From the NCBI RefSeq assembly GCF_918698155.1, contig NZ_CAKKLX010000010.1, forward strand, positions 62,001-126,000: a stretch of 64,000 nt of DNA. Direction: 5' to 3'. This stretch comes from Roseomonas sp. CECT 9278. GTDB lineage: Bacteria; Pseudomonadota; Alphaproteobacteria; Acetobacterales; Acetobacteraceae. Positions 7,546 to 16,043 of the stretch are shown here, in pieces. Position numbers and translations under genes: made by a program. The first letter of the stretch is position 1, and each line of letters starts with the position of its first letter. A model generated the notes under the pieces. That model was given only the letters and a program-made list of their open reading frames with translations, had not been told where the DNA came from and ran no database searches.

Positions 7546-9681
7546 ATGAGTGCCACGACCCGCGCCGTCTATCGCCACGGCGACATGGCCCGCCTGTTCA
7601 ACCCGGCCTCGATCGCCGTGATCGGCGCGAGCCCGCGCGCCGGGTCCTTCGCCGACCGCACCATCCAGGCGCTGAAGGACTATACGGGCCGGCTGTACCT
7701 GGTGAATTCGCGCTACGAGACGATCGGCGAGCGTGCCTGCTTCCCCTCGGTCGGCGCCATCCCCGAGAAGGTCGATTGCTGCATCGTGGTCGCCGCCAAG
7801 GACGCCATCGAGGAAATCGCGACCGACTGCGCGAGGGCCGGTGTGGGCGGCATCATGGTCTATGCCTCCGGCTTCGCCGAGACGGGGCGCGAGGCCGACA
7901 TCGCGGCGCAGCAGCGCCTGGCGGCCCTGGGGCGCGAGGCCGGCATGCGCATCGTCGGCCCCAACTGCATCGGCATGCTGAATTTCGGCACCAAGGCGGG
8001 CGTGACCTTCATGATCCCGCCGCCGATGGAAGCGCCGCTCGGTCATGCGGTGGGCCTGGTCAGCCAGTCGGGCGCGCTCGGCTTCTCGCTCGCGCAGTCG
8101 GTGATGCGCGGCGTGTCGGTCAGCCACCTGCTGACCACCGGCAATTCCTCGGATGTCGATGTCGCGGATTGCGTGTCCTTCCTGGCGGATGATCCGGGCT
8201 GCCGCGCCATCGCCTGCGTGTTCGAAGGCATGCCCGATCCGCTGCGCTTCATCCAGGCGGCCGAGGTGGCGGACCGGGCAAACAAGCCGCTGGTGGTCTT
8301 CAAGCTCGGCACCGGGGAGGCCGGCGCGGCGGCGGCGATGTCGCATACCGGCTCGCTGGCGGGCGAGACCGCGGCCTACCTCGCGGCGTTCCACCGCGCC
8401 GGCGCGGTGGTGGTGAAGGATTTCGAGGCGCTGGTGGAAACCGCCGCCTTCCTCGCGAAGGCGCCCGCGCCCAGGGCCCGCGGCGTGGCGGTGGTGGCGG
8501 TCTCGGGCGGCGCCGCCATCATGTCGGCCGACAAGGCGGAGGCGCATGGCGTGCCGCTGCCGCAGCCCACGCCGCCCGTGCAGGCCATCCTGGAATCGCG
8601 CATCCCGGATTTCGGCTCGGCGCGCAATCCCTGCGACGTGACGGCACAGGTCGCCAACGACCCGGAAAGCCTGACCGTGTGCGCCGGCGCGATGCTGGGC
8701 GAGGAGCACTACGGCGCGCTGATCTACGCGCAGATCTACTCGACGGAATTGTCCGCCAAGCGCCCCGGCGAACTCGCCGCCATCGCCGAGAAGGCCGACA
8801 AGCCGATCTGCGTGGTCTGGACGACCGAATGGCTGGAAGGCTTCGGGTCGAAGGAAGCCGAGCAGAACCCGCGCATCGGCCTGTTCCGCTCGATGGACCG
8901 CTGCTTCGCCGCGCTGTCGCACTGGCATGACCGCGAGGCGCGCCGCGCCGCCGGCCCGCGCGTGCTTGCGCGCCTGTCGCGCCCGGAAGCGGCCGCCGAG
9001 GCCGCCGCACTCATCGCCGCATCGCAGGACCGCACGCTGACCGAACGCGAGGCCAAGGCCGTGCTCGCGGCCTATGGCGTGCCCGTGGTGCCCGAACGCC
9101 TGACCGGCAGCGAGGATGCCGCCGTGGCGGCGGCCGAGGCGCTCGGCTTCCCCGTCGCGATGAAGGTCGAGAGCCCCGACCTGCCGCACAAGACCGAAGC
9201 CGGCGTGATCCGCCTGAAGCTGAAGGATGCCGCCGAGGTGCGCGAGGCCTATCGCGCCGTCATGGCGAACGCCGTGCGCCACGCGCCTGGTGCGCGCATC
9301 AACGGCGTGCTGGTGCAGCCCATGGCGAAGCCTGGCGTCGAGGTGATGGTCGGCGGGCGCGTCGATCCGCTGATGGGTCCGCTGATCGTCGCAGGGCTCG
9401 GCGGCGTTCTGGTGGAGCTGATGCGCGATTCCGCGCTGGCACTGGCCCCGGTGACCAAGGCCGAGGCACGCGCCATGTTCGAGGGGCTGCGCGGGCGCGC
9501 CGCACTGGAGGGCTTCCGCGGCGCGCCGGCCGCCGATCTCGATGTACTGGCGGGGATCGTGGTCCGGCTGTCGGAGTTCATCGCCGACCAGCGCGGGCGC
9601 ATCAGCGAACTCGACGTCAACCCGATCATCGTCGCTGGCAGCGACGCGGTGGCGGTGGATGCGCTGATCGTGAAGGCCTGA
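7546..9681 (+). CDS. NDP-forming acetate-CoA ligase family protein (acyl-CoA synthetase)
   Basis: A 711-residue fused alpha-beta acyl-CoA synthetase. The N-terminal CoA-binding Rossmann domain has IAVIGASPRAGSF. The ligase CoA domains contain GPNCIGMLNF and SQSGALGF. A region with SHTGSLAGE supplies the phospho-His loop. The last 230 residues form an ATP-grasp domain (KAVLAAYGVP onward, ending ELDVNPIIV). This family links acyl-CoA cleavage to ATP or GTP formation, or activates carboxylic acids at the cost of NTP. The acid used here cannot be read from sequence. The start is supported by AGGGAAACGTCCGC. A strong bidirectional hairpin follows the stop. Confidence 0.92.
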   Translation: MSATTRAVYRHGDMARLFNPASIAVIGASPRAGSFADRTIQALKDYTGRLYLVNSRYETIGERACFPSVGAIPEKVDCCIVVAAKDAIEEIATDCARAGVGGIMVYASGFAETGREADIAAQQRLAALGREAGMRIVGPNCIGMLNFGTKAGVTFMIPPPMEAPLGHAVGLVSQSGALGFSLAQSVMRGVSVSHLLTTGNSSDVDVADCVSFLADDPGCRAIACVFEGMPDPLRFIQAAEVADRANKPLVVFKLGTGEAGAAAAMSHTGSLAGETAAYLAAFHRAGAVVVKDFEALVETAAFLAKAPAPRARGVAVVAVSGGAAIMSADKAEAHGVPLPQPTPPVQAILESRIPDFGSARNPCDVTAQVANDPESLTVCAGAMLGEEHYGALIYAQIYSTELSAKRPGELAAIAEKADKPICVVWTTEWLEGFGSKEAEQNPRIGLFRSMDRCFAALSHWHDREARRAAGPRVLARLSRPEAAAEAAALIAASQDRTLTEREAKAVLAAYGVPVVPERLTGSEDAAVAAAEALGFPVAMKVESPDLPHKTEAGVIRLKLKDAAEVREAYRAVMANAVRHAPGARINGVLVQPMAKPGVEVMVGGRVDPLMGPLIVAGLGGVLVELMRDSALALAPVTKAEARAMFEGLRGRAALEGFRGAPAADLDVLAGIVVRLSEFIADQRGRISELDVNPIIVAGSDAVAVDALIVKA

Positions 9682-9684
9682 CGC

Positions 9685-9718
9685 GCGGCGCGGCGGGCGT
9701 CACGCCCCGCCGCGCCGC
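9685..9718. terminator. Bidirectional terminator hairpin between convergent genes
   Basis: GCGGCGCGGCGGGCG (9685-9699), loop TCA, CGCCCCGCCGCGCCGC (9703-9718): a stem of about 15 pairs with one bulged base. It fills almost the whole 41-bp gap between the convergent acyl-CoA ligase and PAP2 phosphatase genes. Confidence 0.7.
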
Positions 9719-9722
9719 AGCC

Positions 9723-10799
9723 TCAGGCCCATTCGGCCGTGGCGCGGTCGATCGCGCCGGTGCCGGCGGCGCCAACCAGCGGGCAGGCCAGCAGGATCGG
9801 CAGCGCCTGCGCGGCCAGGCGCAACCCGGCCTCGCTGTCGCTCGGGTAGTGCACGCCGAGCACCTCGCGGTTGCGCGCGATGCGTTCCGCGATCCGCCAC
9901 AGCGGCGTGTTCTTCATGCGGTCCGCCACGCCCGGCAGGTCGCGCACCCGATCCGTGATGTCGCCGGCGATCGCGCCGTCGGTGGCCTCGGTGGCGCTGA
10001 CCGGCGCGCGTGCGCCGCCGACACCCTCGCCCCAGGCCGGCCCGGGCATCACCTGGCCCAGCAGCAGCGCGAGCAGATAGGCCTCGGTGGCATGGCCGCT
10101 GGGGTAGGCGGCGTGGCCGGGCGGGTCGATCGGCGGCATCAGCGCCGGGAACAGGCGCGAGGGCCGCGGCCGCGCGTGCTGCATCTTGTGGTGCATCGCC
10201 AGGAACTGCCCGACGCGGATCGCGACATGCGCAAGCCGCGTGGTCCAGGGATGGGTCTGCCCGCGGAAGGTCAGCACGCCGCGGAAATAGCCCAGCACGT
10301 TGTCGCGCTGCTCCAGCGCCTCGGCCAGGACGCCGGCGCGGAATTCGGCGATCTCCTGCAACTCGGCCAGTTCCTGCTCGATCGGCGTCATCGCGGGCGG
10401 GGCCGGCGGCACGGGCACGATGGCCGGTGGCGGCGGGATGGCGATCGATGTCCAGACCGGCGTCGCGCCGCCCATCGTCTCCTGGGCGAATTGCGTCGTC
10501 GCGACCACGGCGAAATGAACGAAGGACCAGTCCTCCGGCCGGAAGGCGACCGGCGCATTGGCCAGCGTGCGACTGCGCAGGTCGGTGGCCAGGATCGCGA
10601 GATCCTGGGGCGGCCACCGGTTGGCGCGGAACCAGTCCTCGTTGGCTTCGAACGCCAGCGCGGGGCTCAGGCCGACGGGTCGCCCGCCCGAGGCCCGGCC
10701 ACGTCCGCCGGCCGCCGCATTGTCCGCGTTGTCGGCATTGTCGGCGTTGTCCGCATTGTCTGCGTTGTCCGCATTGTCCGCCGGCCCGATACCGCCCAT
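9723..10799 (-). CDS. PAP2/vanadium haloperoxidase-type acid phosphatase with N-terminal Ala-Asp-Asn repeat
   Basis: A 358-residue protein of the PAP2/haloperoxidase superfamily. The three phosphate/vanadate-binding motifs are present and ordered: HKMQHARPRP (KX6RP), AYPSGHATEA, and NREVLGVHYPSD (the last is usually SRX5HX3D; Asn-Arg replaces Ser-Arg). I chose ATG 10799 because GGAGGCGAGGGC precedes it; the open frame extends further but overlaps the cyclase gene. The N-terminus reads MGGIGP followed by seven Ala-Asp-Asn units (residues 7-27). No signal peptide is seen, so location is uncertain, and soluble haloperoxidase-like members exist. It lies 30 bp downstream of the cyclase gene on the same strand and could be cotranscribed with it. 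Confidence 0.85.
   Translation of the reverse strand: MGGIGPADNADNADNADNADNADNADNAAAGGRGRASGGRPVGLSPALAFEANEDWFRANRWPPQDLAILATDLRSRTLANAPVAFRPEDWSFVHFAVVATTQFAQETMGGATPVWTSIAIPPPPAIVPVPPAPPAMTPIEQELAELQEIAEFRAGVLAEALEQRDNVLGYFRGVLTFRGQTHPWTTRLAHVAIRVGQFLAMHHKMQHARPRPSRLFPALMPPIDPPGHAAYPSGHATEAYLLALLLGQVMPGPAWGEGVGGARAPVSATEATDGAIAGDITDRVRDLPGVADRMKNTPLWRIAERIARNREVLGVHYPSDSEAGLRLAAQALPILLACPLVGAAGTGAIDRATAEWA
10719..10781 (-). repeat. In-frame 9-bp tandem repeat, seven Ala-Asp-Asn units
   Basis: Seven 9-bp units encode (Ala-Asp-Asn)7 near the start of the PAP2 protein. The Asn codons alternate strictly AAT, AAC, AAT and so on, so the DNA unit that expanded was probably 18 bp. The array is a clean in-frame minisatellite and may vary in copy number between strains. 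Confidence 0.85.
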
Positions 10800-10828
10800 G
10801 CCCTCGCCTCCGTTCTGCGCGCAGCGCG

Positions 10829-12625
10829 CTAAGCTGGCAGACCCGCCGCGTGCAGGTCTGTGATGTAGCGCGCCCTGATGCGTTCGTCGCGGAACGGCAT
10901 GCGCGTGCGCGCGTAGTCCGCGATGGAAAAGCCCGGCTCGACCGCGAGCAGCCGCGCGGCGATGTCGCGCGCCCGATCCGCCTCGCCGGCTGCCGCGAGC
11001 GCGGCCGCATAGACACGCAGCGTCGCGGTGAAGTTCGGCATCTCGGTGTAGGAGAGGTGATACCACTTGATCGCCTGCGCCATGTCGCCATGCGCGTAGT
11101 GCGCCAAGCCGAGCAGGTTGTAGTAGCTGAACAGGCTCTGGTCGAAGGGCGACAGCCGCAGCCCGTGCTCGGCATGGCGGATCGCATCGGCCGTCCGCCC
11201 GACATAGGACAGGGTGGCGGAGGACAGCAGCCAGGCCAACGCGCTGTTCGGGCAGGCCGACAGCGCGCGTTCGAAGAAGACCAGCGCGGTATCGTAGTCG
11301 TGGAACAGGAACGACCGCAGGTGCGCGTGCGTCGCCAGCGCGACGGCATTCTGGCGATCGAGCTCGATCGCGCGCGCCGACAGGTTCGCCGCCTGCTCCA
11401 TGTCCGCGCGCGGATCCAGCGACCAGCCCTGCCCGACATTCAGGCTGTACCAGCGCGCGGCCCAGGCGGCCGGCAGCGCGAAGCCGGGGTCGTGCGCCAT
11501 GGCGGTGGCGAACAGGCCGCGCGCCTCCGTGAAGCCGGCCCCGTCCAGTCGATGCAGCAGGCCGATGCCGCGCAGCGTCAGGTCATAGGCGGTGAAGCTC
11601 TCCGGCCGCTTGCGCAGCGCGCGCTGCAGTTCCGCGGCGCGGACATGCGGCGCGACGCCGGCGAGGATGCGTTCGACCAGGCGGTCCTGCAGGGCGAAGA
11701 TCTCGCCGCCCTCGGTCTCGGCGCGATCGCCCCACAGGCTGGTGCCGGTCTGCGCATCGCACAATTCCACCTGCACGCGCACATGCCTGCCCGCGCGCCG
11801 CACGCTGCCGCTGACGACATAGCGCACGCCCAGCGCGCGGCTGACCTCCCGCGGGTCGATGTCGCGCCCCCTCCAGGCCAGTGTCGAGCTGCGCGACACC
11901 ACCATCAGCTCGCGCAGGTTCGCCAGCGACACCACGATGTCGTCCACCACGCCATCGGCGAAGTAGTCGTCCTGCGGATCGCCGCCCAGGTTGCGCAGCG
12001 GCATCACCGCCAACGAGGGCAGCGGCGAGACGTCGGGCGGGCTGGGCAGGCGCGTCGGCGGCGTCTCGGGGTCGATGGCGAAGGCGCGCTCGGGCTGCGG
12101 CAGGTGCTTCAGCGTCAGCCAGCCGAGGTCGCGCACCGGCTGCGCCAGCGCGCCGGCCAGCCTGTCCTGCACCAGGGCCGACAGCAGCACGCCCCCCGCC
12201 GGCGCGTGTTCCTGCAAGCGCGCCGCGACATTCACGCCCTGCCCATAGATATCATGCGCGGTGGCGGTGATGTCCCCGGCATGGACCGCGATGCGCAGGG
12301 CCAGCGTCGGCGCCTCGGGCTCGGCCTTGTCCTCCTGCGACAGGCGCTGCTGCACCGCCAGCGCCCAGGCCACCGCACCCCGCGGCGCGTCGAATTCGGC
12401 CAGCACGCCATCGCCGGTGGACTTCACGATGCGCCCGCCGTGATCGGCGGCAAGGGGTCGCAGCACGCCGTCCAGCACCGCCATCCATCGGCGATGGGTG
12501 CGCGCCTCCTCGGTCGCCATCAGGATCGTGTAGCCGACCACGTCCGCGAAGGCGAAGGCGGCGAATCGGCGCGCGCCGGGCGCGTCCTCCGTCTCCAGCA
12601 CTCGCGTCATGGGTTGGGCCGACAT
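10829..12625 (-). CDS. Class III adenylate/guanylate cyclase with TolB-like and TPR-like regions
   Basis: A 598-residue protein. Residues about 20-190 form a class III nucleotide cyclase domain. Metal-binding Asp residues are in FADVVGYT (Asp28) and KSTGDGVLAEF (Asp72, with Lys68 as possible base-recognition residue). The transition-state Arg is in GVNVAARLQ. Catalytic residues look intact. The middle (around 205-330) carries LAVMPLRNLGGDPQDDYFADG, a TolB-like (FlgO-type) domain. The rest is alpha-helical with TPR-like repeats such as DNA positions encoding AIELDRQNAVALATHAHL. No membrane segment is evident. It is divergent from the subtilase gene with about 100 bp between. A second in-frame ATG lies five codons in. 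Confidence 0.9.
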   Translation of the reverse strand: MSAQPMTRVLETEDAPGARRFAAFAFADVVGYTILMATEEARTHRRWMAVLDGVLRPLAADHGGRIVKSTGDGVLAEFDAPRGAVAWALAVQQRLSQEDKAEPEAPTLALRIAVHAGDITATAHDIYGQGVNVAARLQEHAPAGGVLLSALVQDRLAGALAQPVRDLGWLTLKHLPQPERAFAIDPETPPTRLPSPPDVSPLPSLAVMPLRNLGGDPQDDYFADGVVDDIVVSLANLRELMVVSRSSTLAWRGRDIDPREVSRALGVRYVVSGSVRRAGRHVRVQVELCDAQTGTSLWGDRAETEGGEIFALQDRLVERILAGVAPHVRAAELQRALRKRPESFTAYDLTLRGIGLLHRLDGAGFTEARGLFATAMAHDPGFALPAAWAARWYSLNVGQGWSLDPRADMEQAANLSARAIELDRQNAVALATHAHLRSFLFHDYDTALVFFERALSACPNSALAWLLSSATLSYVGRTADAIRHAEHGLRLSPFDQSLFSYYNLLGLAHYAHGDMAQAIKWYHLSYTEMPNFTATLRVYAAALAAAGEADRARDIAARLLAVEPGFSIADYARTRMPFRDERIRARYITDLHAAGLPA

Positions 12626-12729
12626 GGACCGACAGGTTCCAAAATTGTGCTGCGCCGCGATGACGGAGATTTCACGAAACGGGCCGGAAGTGCAAGGATG
12701 GCCACGTCCGCTGCACGGAGACCCTGACG

Positions 12730-14187
12730 ATGGCGATCAAGGGCGAGAAGGAACGACCACCCCCGCCGGTGCGGCGCTGCTTCGTGTTCCGCGACGCGCC
12801 CTGGCTGCGGGAGGATGGCGAGCTCGCGAAGGCGTATGCCGATCCGGACCCCCTGCCGCTGTCGCGCCTGCTGGTGCGGCGGCTCGACCTCGATGGCGCG
12901 GATGCGCCGCCGGGCGAATTGCCGCTGCGTGTCACCCACCGCCCCCTGAACGACTGGCAGTTCGCCCTGCCGGAGGATCGCGAAGCCGCCGCCGAGCTGC
13001 CCGCGCGACGCCCGCGGCCGACCCACGCCGCGCTGGCCATCCGCTTCGCCTCGAAAGATGTGGCGCGCGCCTTCCGGGACCGCGCGAAGTCGGCGCTGGG
13101 CGGCTTCGACGACCCGGTCGCGGACCTGCGCCTGAACGCCGCGCTGCACTGGGGCACGGGGCGCGGCGAGGGCAGTTCCTTCGGCGACCTGGCCGATGCC
13201 CACCGCCTGATCCGCGCCGATGCGCTGGGCGCGGCCGGGCTCGATGGCGAAGGCGTGAAGGTCGTGATCATCGACCAGGGCGTGGATGCCAGCCGCCTGC
13301 CGCCAGGCAGCCGCTTCATGGGCGGCTGGTGGAAGCCCGGCCAGCCGGGCGCCGTGCCACCGGGCCAGGCGGCGAAGGACAACCGCCACGGCACGATGAT
13401 CGCGCGCAACGTGCTGGCGCTGGCGCCGCGCGCCATGATCTTCGACTGCCCGCTGATCCCGCCGCGCATCCTGGGCAACATGCCGGCCTTCCTGTCGGAT
13501 GCCTTCGGCGCCATCACGCGCATGGCGATCGATGTCGAGCTGCTCGGCCTGATCCGGCCCAAGGTGTTCCGCGGCCGCTGGGTCTTCGTGAATGCCTGGT
13601 CGATCTACGACGCGCGCGGCGAGGCGACGCCAGGGGAATACACCCGCAACCGCTACCATTGGGTGGCCTGTGCGGTGGATCACGCGGCAACGGTCGCCGA
13701 TGTGGTCTTCGCCGCCGGCAATTGCGGCGCCTTCTACCCGGACGGGCGCTGCGCCGATGAGGTGATCGGGCCCGCCCGCAGCATCCTCGGCGCCAATTCG
13801 CTGGACAGCGTGCTGACGGTGGGCGCGGCGCGCACGGACGGCACCTGGGCGGGCTATTCGTCGCAGGGGCCGGGCCAGTTCCCGGCGTATCGCGGGCCGC
13901 CCCAGCAGAAGCCCGACCTGGCCGCGCCGAGCCACTTCCTGGTGCCGGACACCGCGCACCGCATCGCCACCGGGTCATCGGCCGCGAGCGGCGTGGCCGC
14001 CGGCGTGGTCGCAGCGCTGCGCACGCGCTGGAGCGACGCGGCCCTGCCCTCCGCCAAGCTGTTCGGCCGCCTGCGCGATGCCGCCTGGCAGCCCGATGGC
14101 AGCAGCGGCTGGAACAATCGCCACGGCCATGGCGTGCTGGATTGCGACGGCGTGCTGCAGGGCCTGGCCGGGGTGCCCGGATCGTGA
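12730..14187 (+). CDS. Subtilase-family (S8) serine peptidase without signal peptide
   Basis: A 485-residue S8 protease. The catalytic triad is visible: Asp182 in VVIIDQGVD, His220 in DNRHGTM, and Ser417 in ATGSSAASG, with the oxyanion Asn in FAAGNCGAF. The Ser loop is GSSAASG instead of the usual GTSMASP. The first 150 residues are a charged, Pro-rich region with no signal peptide or membrane segment, so the enzyme may act in the cytoplasm or use another route. Ribosome site GGAGACCCTGACG supports the start. It is divergent from the nucleotide cyclase gene. Substrate and role are unknown. Confidence 0.87.
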   Translation: MAIKGEKERPPPPVRRCFVFRDAPWLREDGELAKAYADPDPLPLSRLLVRRLDLDGADAPPGELPLRVTHRPLNDWQFALPEDREAAAELPARRPRPTHAALAIRFASKDVARAFRDRAKSALGGFDDPVADLRLNAALHWGTGRGEGSSFGDLADAHRLIRADALGAAGLDGEGVKVVIIDQGVDASRLPPGSRFMGGWWKPGQPGAVPPGQAAKDNRHGTMIARNVLALAPRAMIFDCPLIPPRILGNMPAFLSDAFGAITRMAIDVELLGLIRPKVFRGRWVFVNAWSIYDARGEATPGEYTRNRYHWVACAVDHAATVADVVFAAGNCGAFYPDGRCADEVIGPARSILGANSLDSVLTVGAARTDGTWAGYSSQGPGQFPAYRGPPQQKPDLAAPSHFLVPDTAHRIATGSSAASGVAAGVVAALRTRWSDAALPSAKLFGRLRDAAWQPDGSSGWNNRHGHGVLDCDGVLQGLAGVPGS

Positions 14188-14268
14188 CCCGCGTCACGCC
14201 CGCCGCGCCGCCCGGCGTCGCAGTCTGTGCGCCATGGCGCCGTGGCGGCGCCGCGCCGGAGGCCCCCC

Positions 14269-15033
14269 ATGCGCGCGATCCAGGACCCCGCCTTCCCGCA
14301 TCTGGTGTGGTTGCGCCCGACCATGACTGAGCCCACGCGCACGCCCACGCTGGCCGACATCGCCTTCTTCCGCAACGCCGACCCGGCCGCGCTGGCGAAG
14401 CTTGCCGCCGCCGTGCGCTGGCGCACGGTGGAACCCGGCCAGGTGGTGGTGGACGAGGACGAGCCCTCGACCGACATCTTCTTCGTCACCACCGGCGCGG
14501 TGCGCGTGCAATTGCGCGCGGCATCGGGGCGCGAGGTGCTCCTCAACGAATTCGGCGCCGGCGAATTCTTCGGCGAATTGTCGGCGATCGACGGCGCGCC
14601 GCGCGCGGCCAATGTCACCGCCATCGCGCGGTCGCGGCTGTGCATCGTGCCGGCGCAGGCCTTCCTCGACTTCGTCTTCGCCACGCCGGCCGCCTGCCAC
14701 GGTCTGCTGCGCACGCTGGCGGCGAAGCTGCGCCTGCAGACCGAACGCACGCTGGAGCGCGAGGCGCTGCCGGTGCGCCTGCGGCTGTTCTCGGAACTGC
14801 TGCGCCTGTCGCGCCCGCGCGCATCCGCGCCAGGCGAACGCGTGGTGTCGCCACCGCCGCCGCACCATGAACTCGCGGCGCGCATCGGTGCGCGGCGCGA
14901 AGTGGTCTCGCGCGAATTGTCGGAGATGACGCGCGAGGGCTGGCTGGCGCGCGACCGCCGCGCCATCCGCATCCTGCGCGTGGCGGAGATGCAGAAGCTG
15001 GTCTCGGCCGAGCTGCGCGCGCCCGCCGCCTGA
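14269..15033 (+). CDS. Crp/Fnr-family transcriptional regulator
   Basis: About 254 residues from ATG 14269, which has GGAGG six bases upstream; ATG 14323 (MTEPTRTPTLADIAFF) is an alternative that matches the usual Crp start. The N-terminal cyclic-nucleotide-binding beta-roll has DIFFVTTGAVRV and the loop GEFFGELSAIDGAPRAA, close to the cAMP-binding cassette. The C-terminal winged helix reads HHELAARIGARREVVSREL, with recognition-helix Arg residues. No Fnr-type Cys cluster is seen. The nucleotide cyclase gene 1.6 kb away makes cAMP or cGMP a reasonable effector, but that is inference. It precedes the hydroxyacid dehydrogenase gene by 53 bp. Confidence 0.9.
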   Translation: MRAIQDPAFPHLVWLRPTMTEPTRTPTLADIAFFRNADPAALAKLAAAVRWRTVEPGQVVVDEDEPSTDIFFVTTGAVRVQLRAASGREVLLNEFGAGEFFGELSAIDGAPRAANVTAIARSRLCIVPAQAFLDFVFATPAACHGLLRTLAAKLRLQTERTLEREALPVRLRLFSELLRLSRPRASAPGERVVSPPPPHHELAARIGARREVVSRELSEMTREGWLARDRRAIRILRVAEMQKLVSAELRAPAA

Positions 15034-15086
15034 CCTGGACGCGCCCCGCCGCCTGCCGCAGCATCGCGGCAGGACGGAGGACTGCG

Positions 15087-16043
15087 ATGACCAAGCCGCT
15101 GCTGCTGCTGTGGACCGACGGGGCCGAGCCCTATGCGCGCGCGATCGCCGAGGCAGGGCTGGCCGACCGCTTTCGCATCGAGACACTGCCGCGCGCCGCC
15201 ACGCCCGATGATGCGTCGCTGGCCGAGACCGAGGCGATCCTCTCCTGGGGCCCGCCGGCCGGAATGCTCGCGCGCATGCCGAAGCTGCGCTTCGTGCAGG
15301 CGCTGACGGCGGGGGTCGAGCATTGGCTCGCGCGCGCCGACCTGCCGCCTGGCCTGGCGCTGTCCTGCGCGCGCGGGACGCATCGGGTGCAGATGCCGGA
15401 GAACATCCTCGGCGCGCTGTTCCACATCACCAAGCCCTATGCGGCGATCGCCGGCGACAATGCGGCGTCGCGCTGGACGCGACGCGTGTCCGCCACGCTG
15501 GCGGGGCAGACGCTGGGCATCCTGGGCCTGGGCGCGATCGGCGCGGAACTGGCGCGCAAGGCGGCGGCGCTGGAAATGCGCGTCATCGGCACCAAGCGCG
15601 GCGTCGCCGAGATCGCGCATGTGGCGAAGGTGGTGAGGCCGGAACGCACCGACGAGATCCTGGCCGAGAGCGACTTCGTGGTGCTGCTGCTGCCCGCCAC
15701 GCCGGCGACCGAGAACTTCATCGATGCCGCGCGGCTGTCGCGCATGAAGAAGACCGCCTGGCTGCTGAATTTCGGCCGCGGCGCGCTGATCAACGATGCC
15801 GACCTGGTGGCTGCGGTGCGCGCGGGCACCATCGCCGGCGCCGTGCTGGACGTGTTCCGCACCGAACCCCTGCCCGCCGAGCACCCCTTCTGGGCGGAGG
15901 AGAAGATCATGGTCCTGCCCCATATCGGCGGGCTGCATCCGCAGCGCGATTCCATGGTGGCGGCGCTGCTGGTCGACAACCTGCGCCGCTTCGTGGACGG
16001 CGCGCCGCTGACGCAGCTGGTGGACCGGCAGGCAGGCTACTGA
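15087..16043 (+). CDS. D-2-hydroxyacid dehydrogenase
   Basis: A 318-residue NAD-dependent 2-hydroxyacid dehydrogenase, reducing 2-keto acids to D-2-hydroxyacids or the reverse. The nucleotide-binding motif is LGILGLGAIGAELARKA. Catalytic Arg is in NFGRGALINDADL, Glu in DVFRTEPLP, and His in LPHIGGLH. The N-terminal substrate-binding half is present and the length is normal. A GGAGG ribosome site lies 8 bases before the ATG. The stop overlaps the start of the next gene (TGATG), so it is translationally coupled to the SDR oxidoreductase. Confidence 0.92.
   Translation: MTKPLLLLWTDGAEPYARAIAEAGLADRFRIETLPRAATPDDASLAETEAILSWGPPAGMLARMPKLRFVQALTAGVEHWLARADLPPGLALSCARGTHRVQMPENILGALFHITKPYAAIAGDNAASRWTRRVSATLAGQTLGILGLGAIGAELARKAAALEMRVIGTKRGVAEIAHVAKVVRPERTDEILAESDFVVLLLPATPATENFIDAARLSRMKKTAWLLNFGRGALINDADLVAAVRAGTIAGAVLDVFRTEPLPAEHPFWAEEKIMVLPHIGGLHPQRDSMVAALLVDNLRRFVDGAPLTQLVDRQAGY

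Noticed and set aside
10719-10781. The 9-bp repeat as a CRISPR-like or regulatory array
   Set aside because: Units are contiguous with no spacers and stay in frame with the phosphatase gene, so a coding minisatellite explains them.
10010-12727. A 905-codon plus-strand open frame opposite the PAP2 and cyclase genes
   Set aside because: Antisense shadow of well-supported minus-strand genes, with Arg/Ala/His-rich low-information sequence.
13854-15938. A 694-codon minus-strand open frame opposite the subtilase, Crp and dehydrogenase genes
   Set aside because: Overlaps three recognised plus-strand genes and shows no motif.
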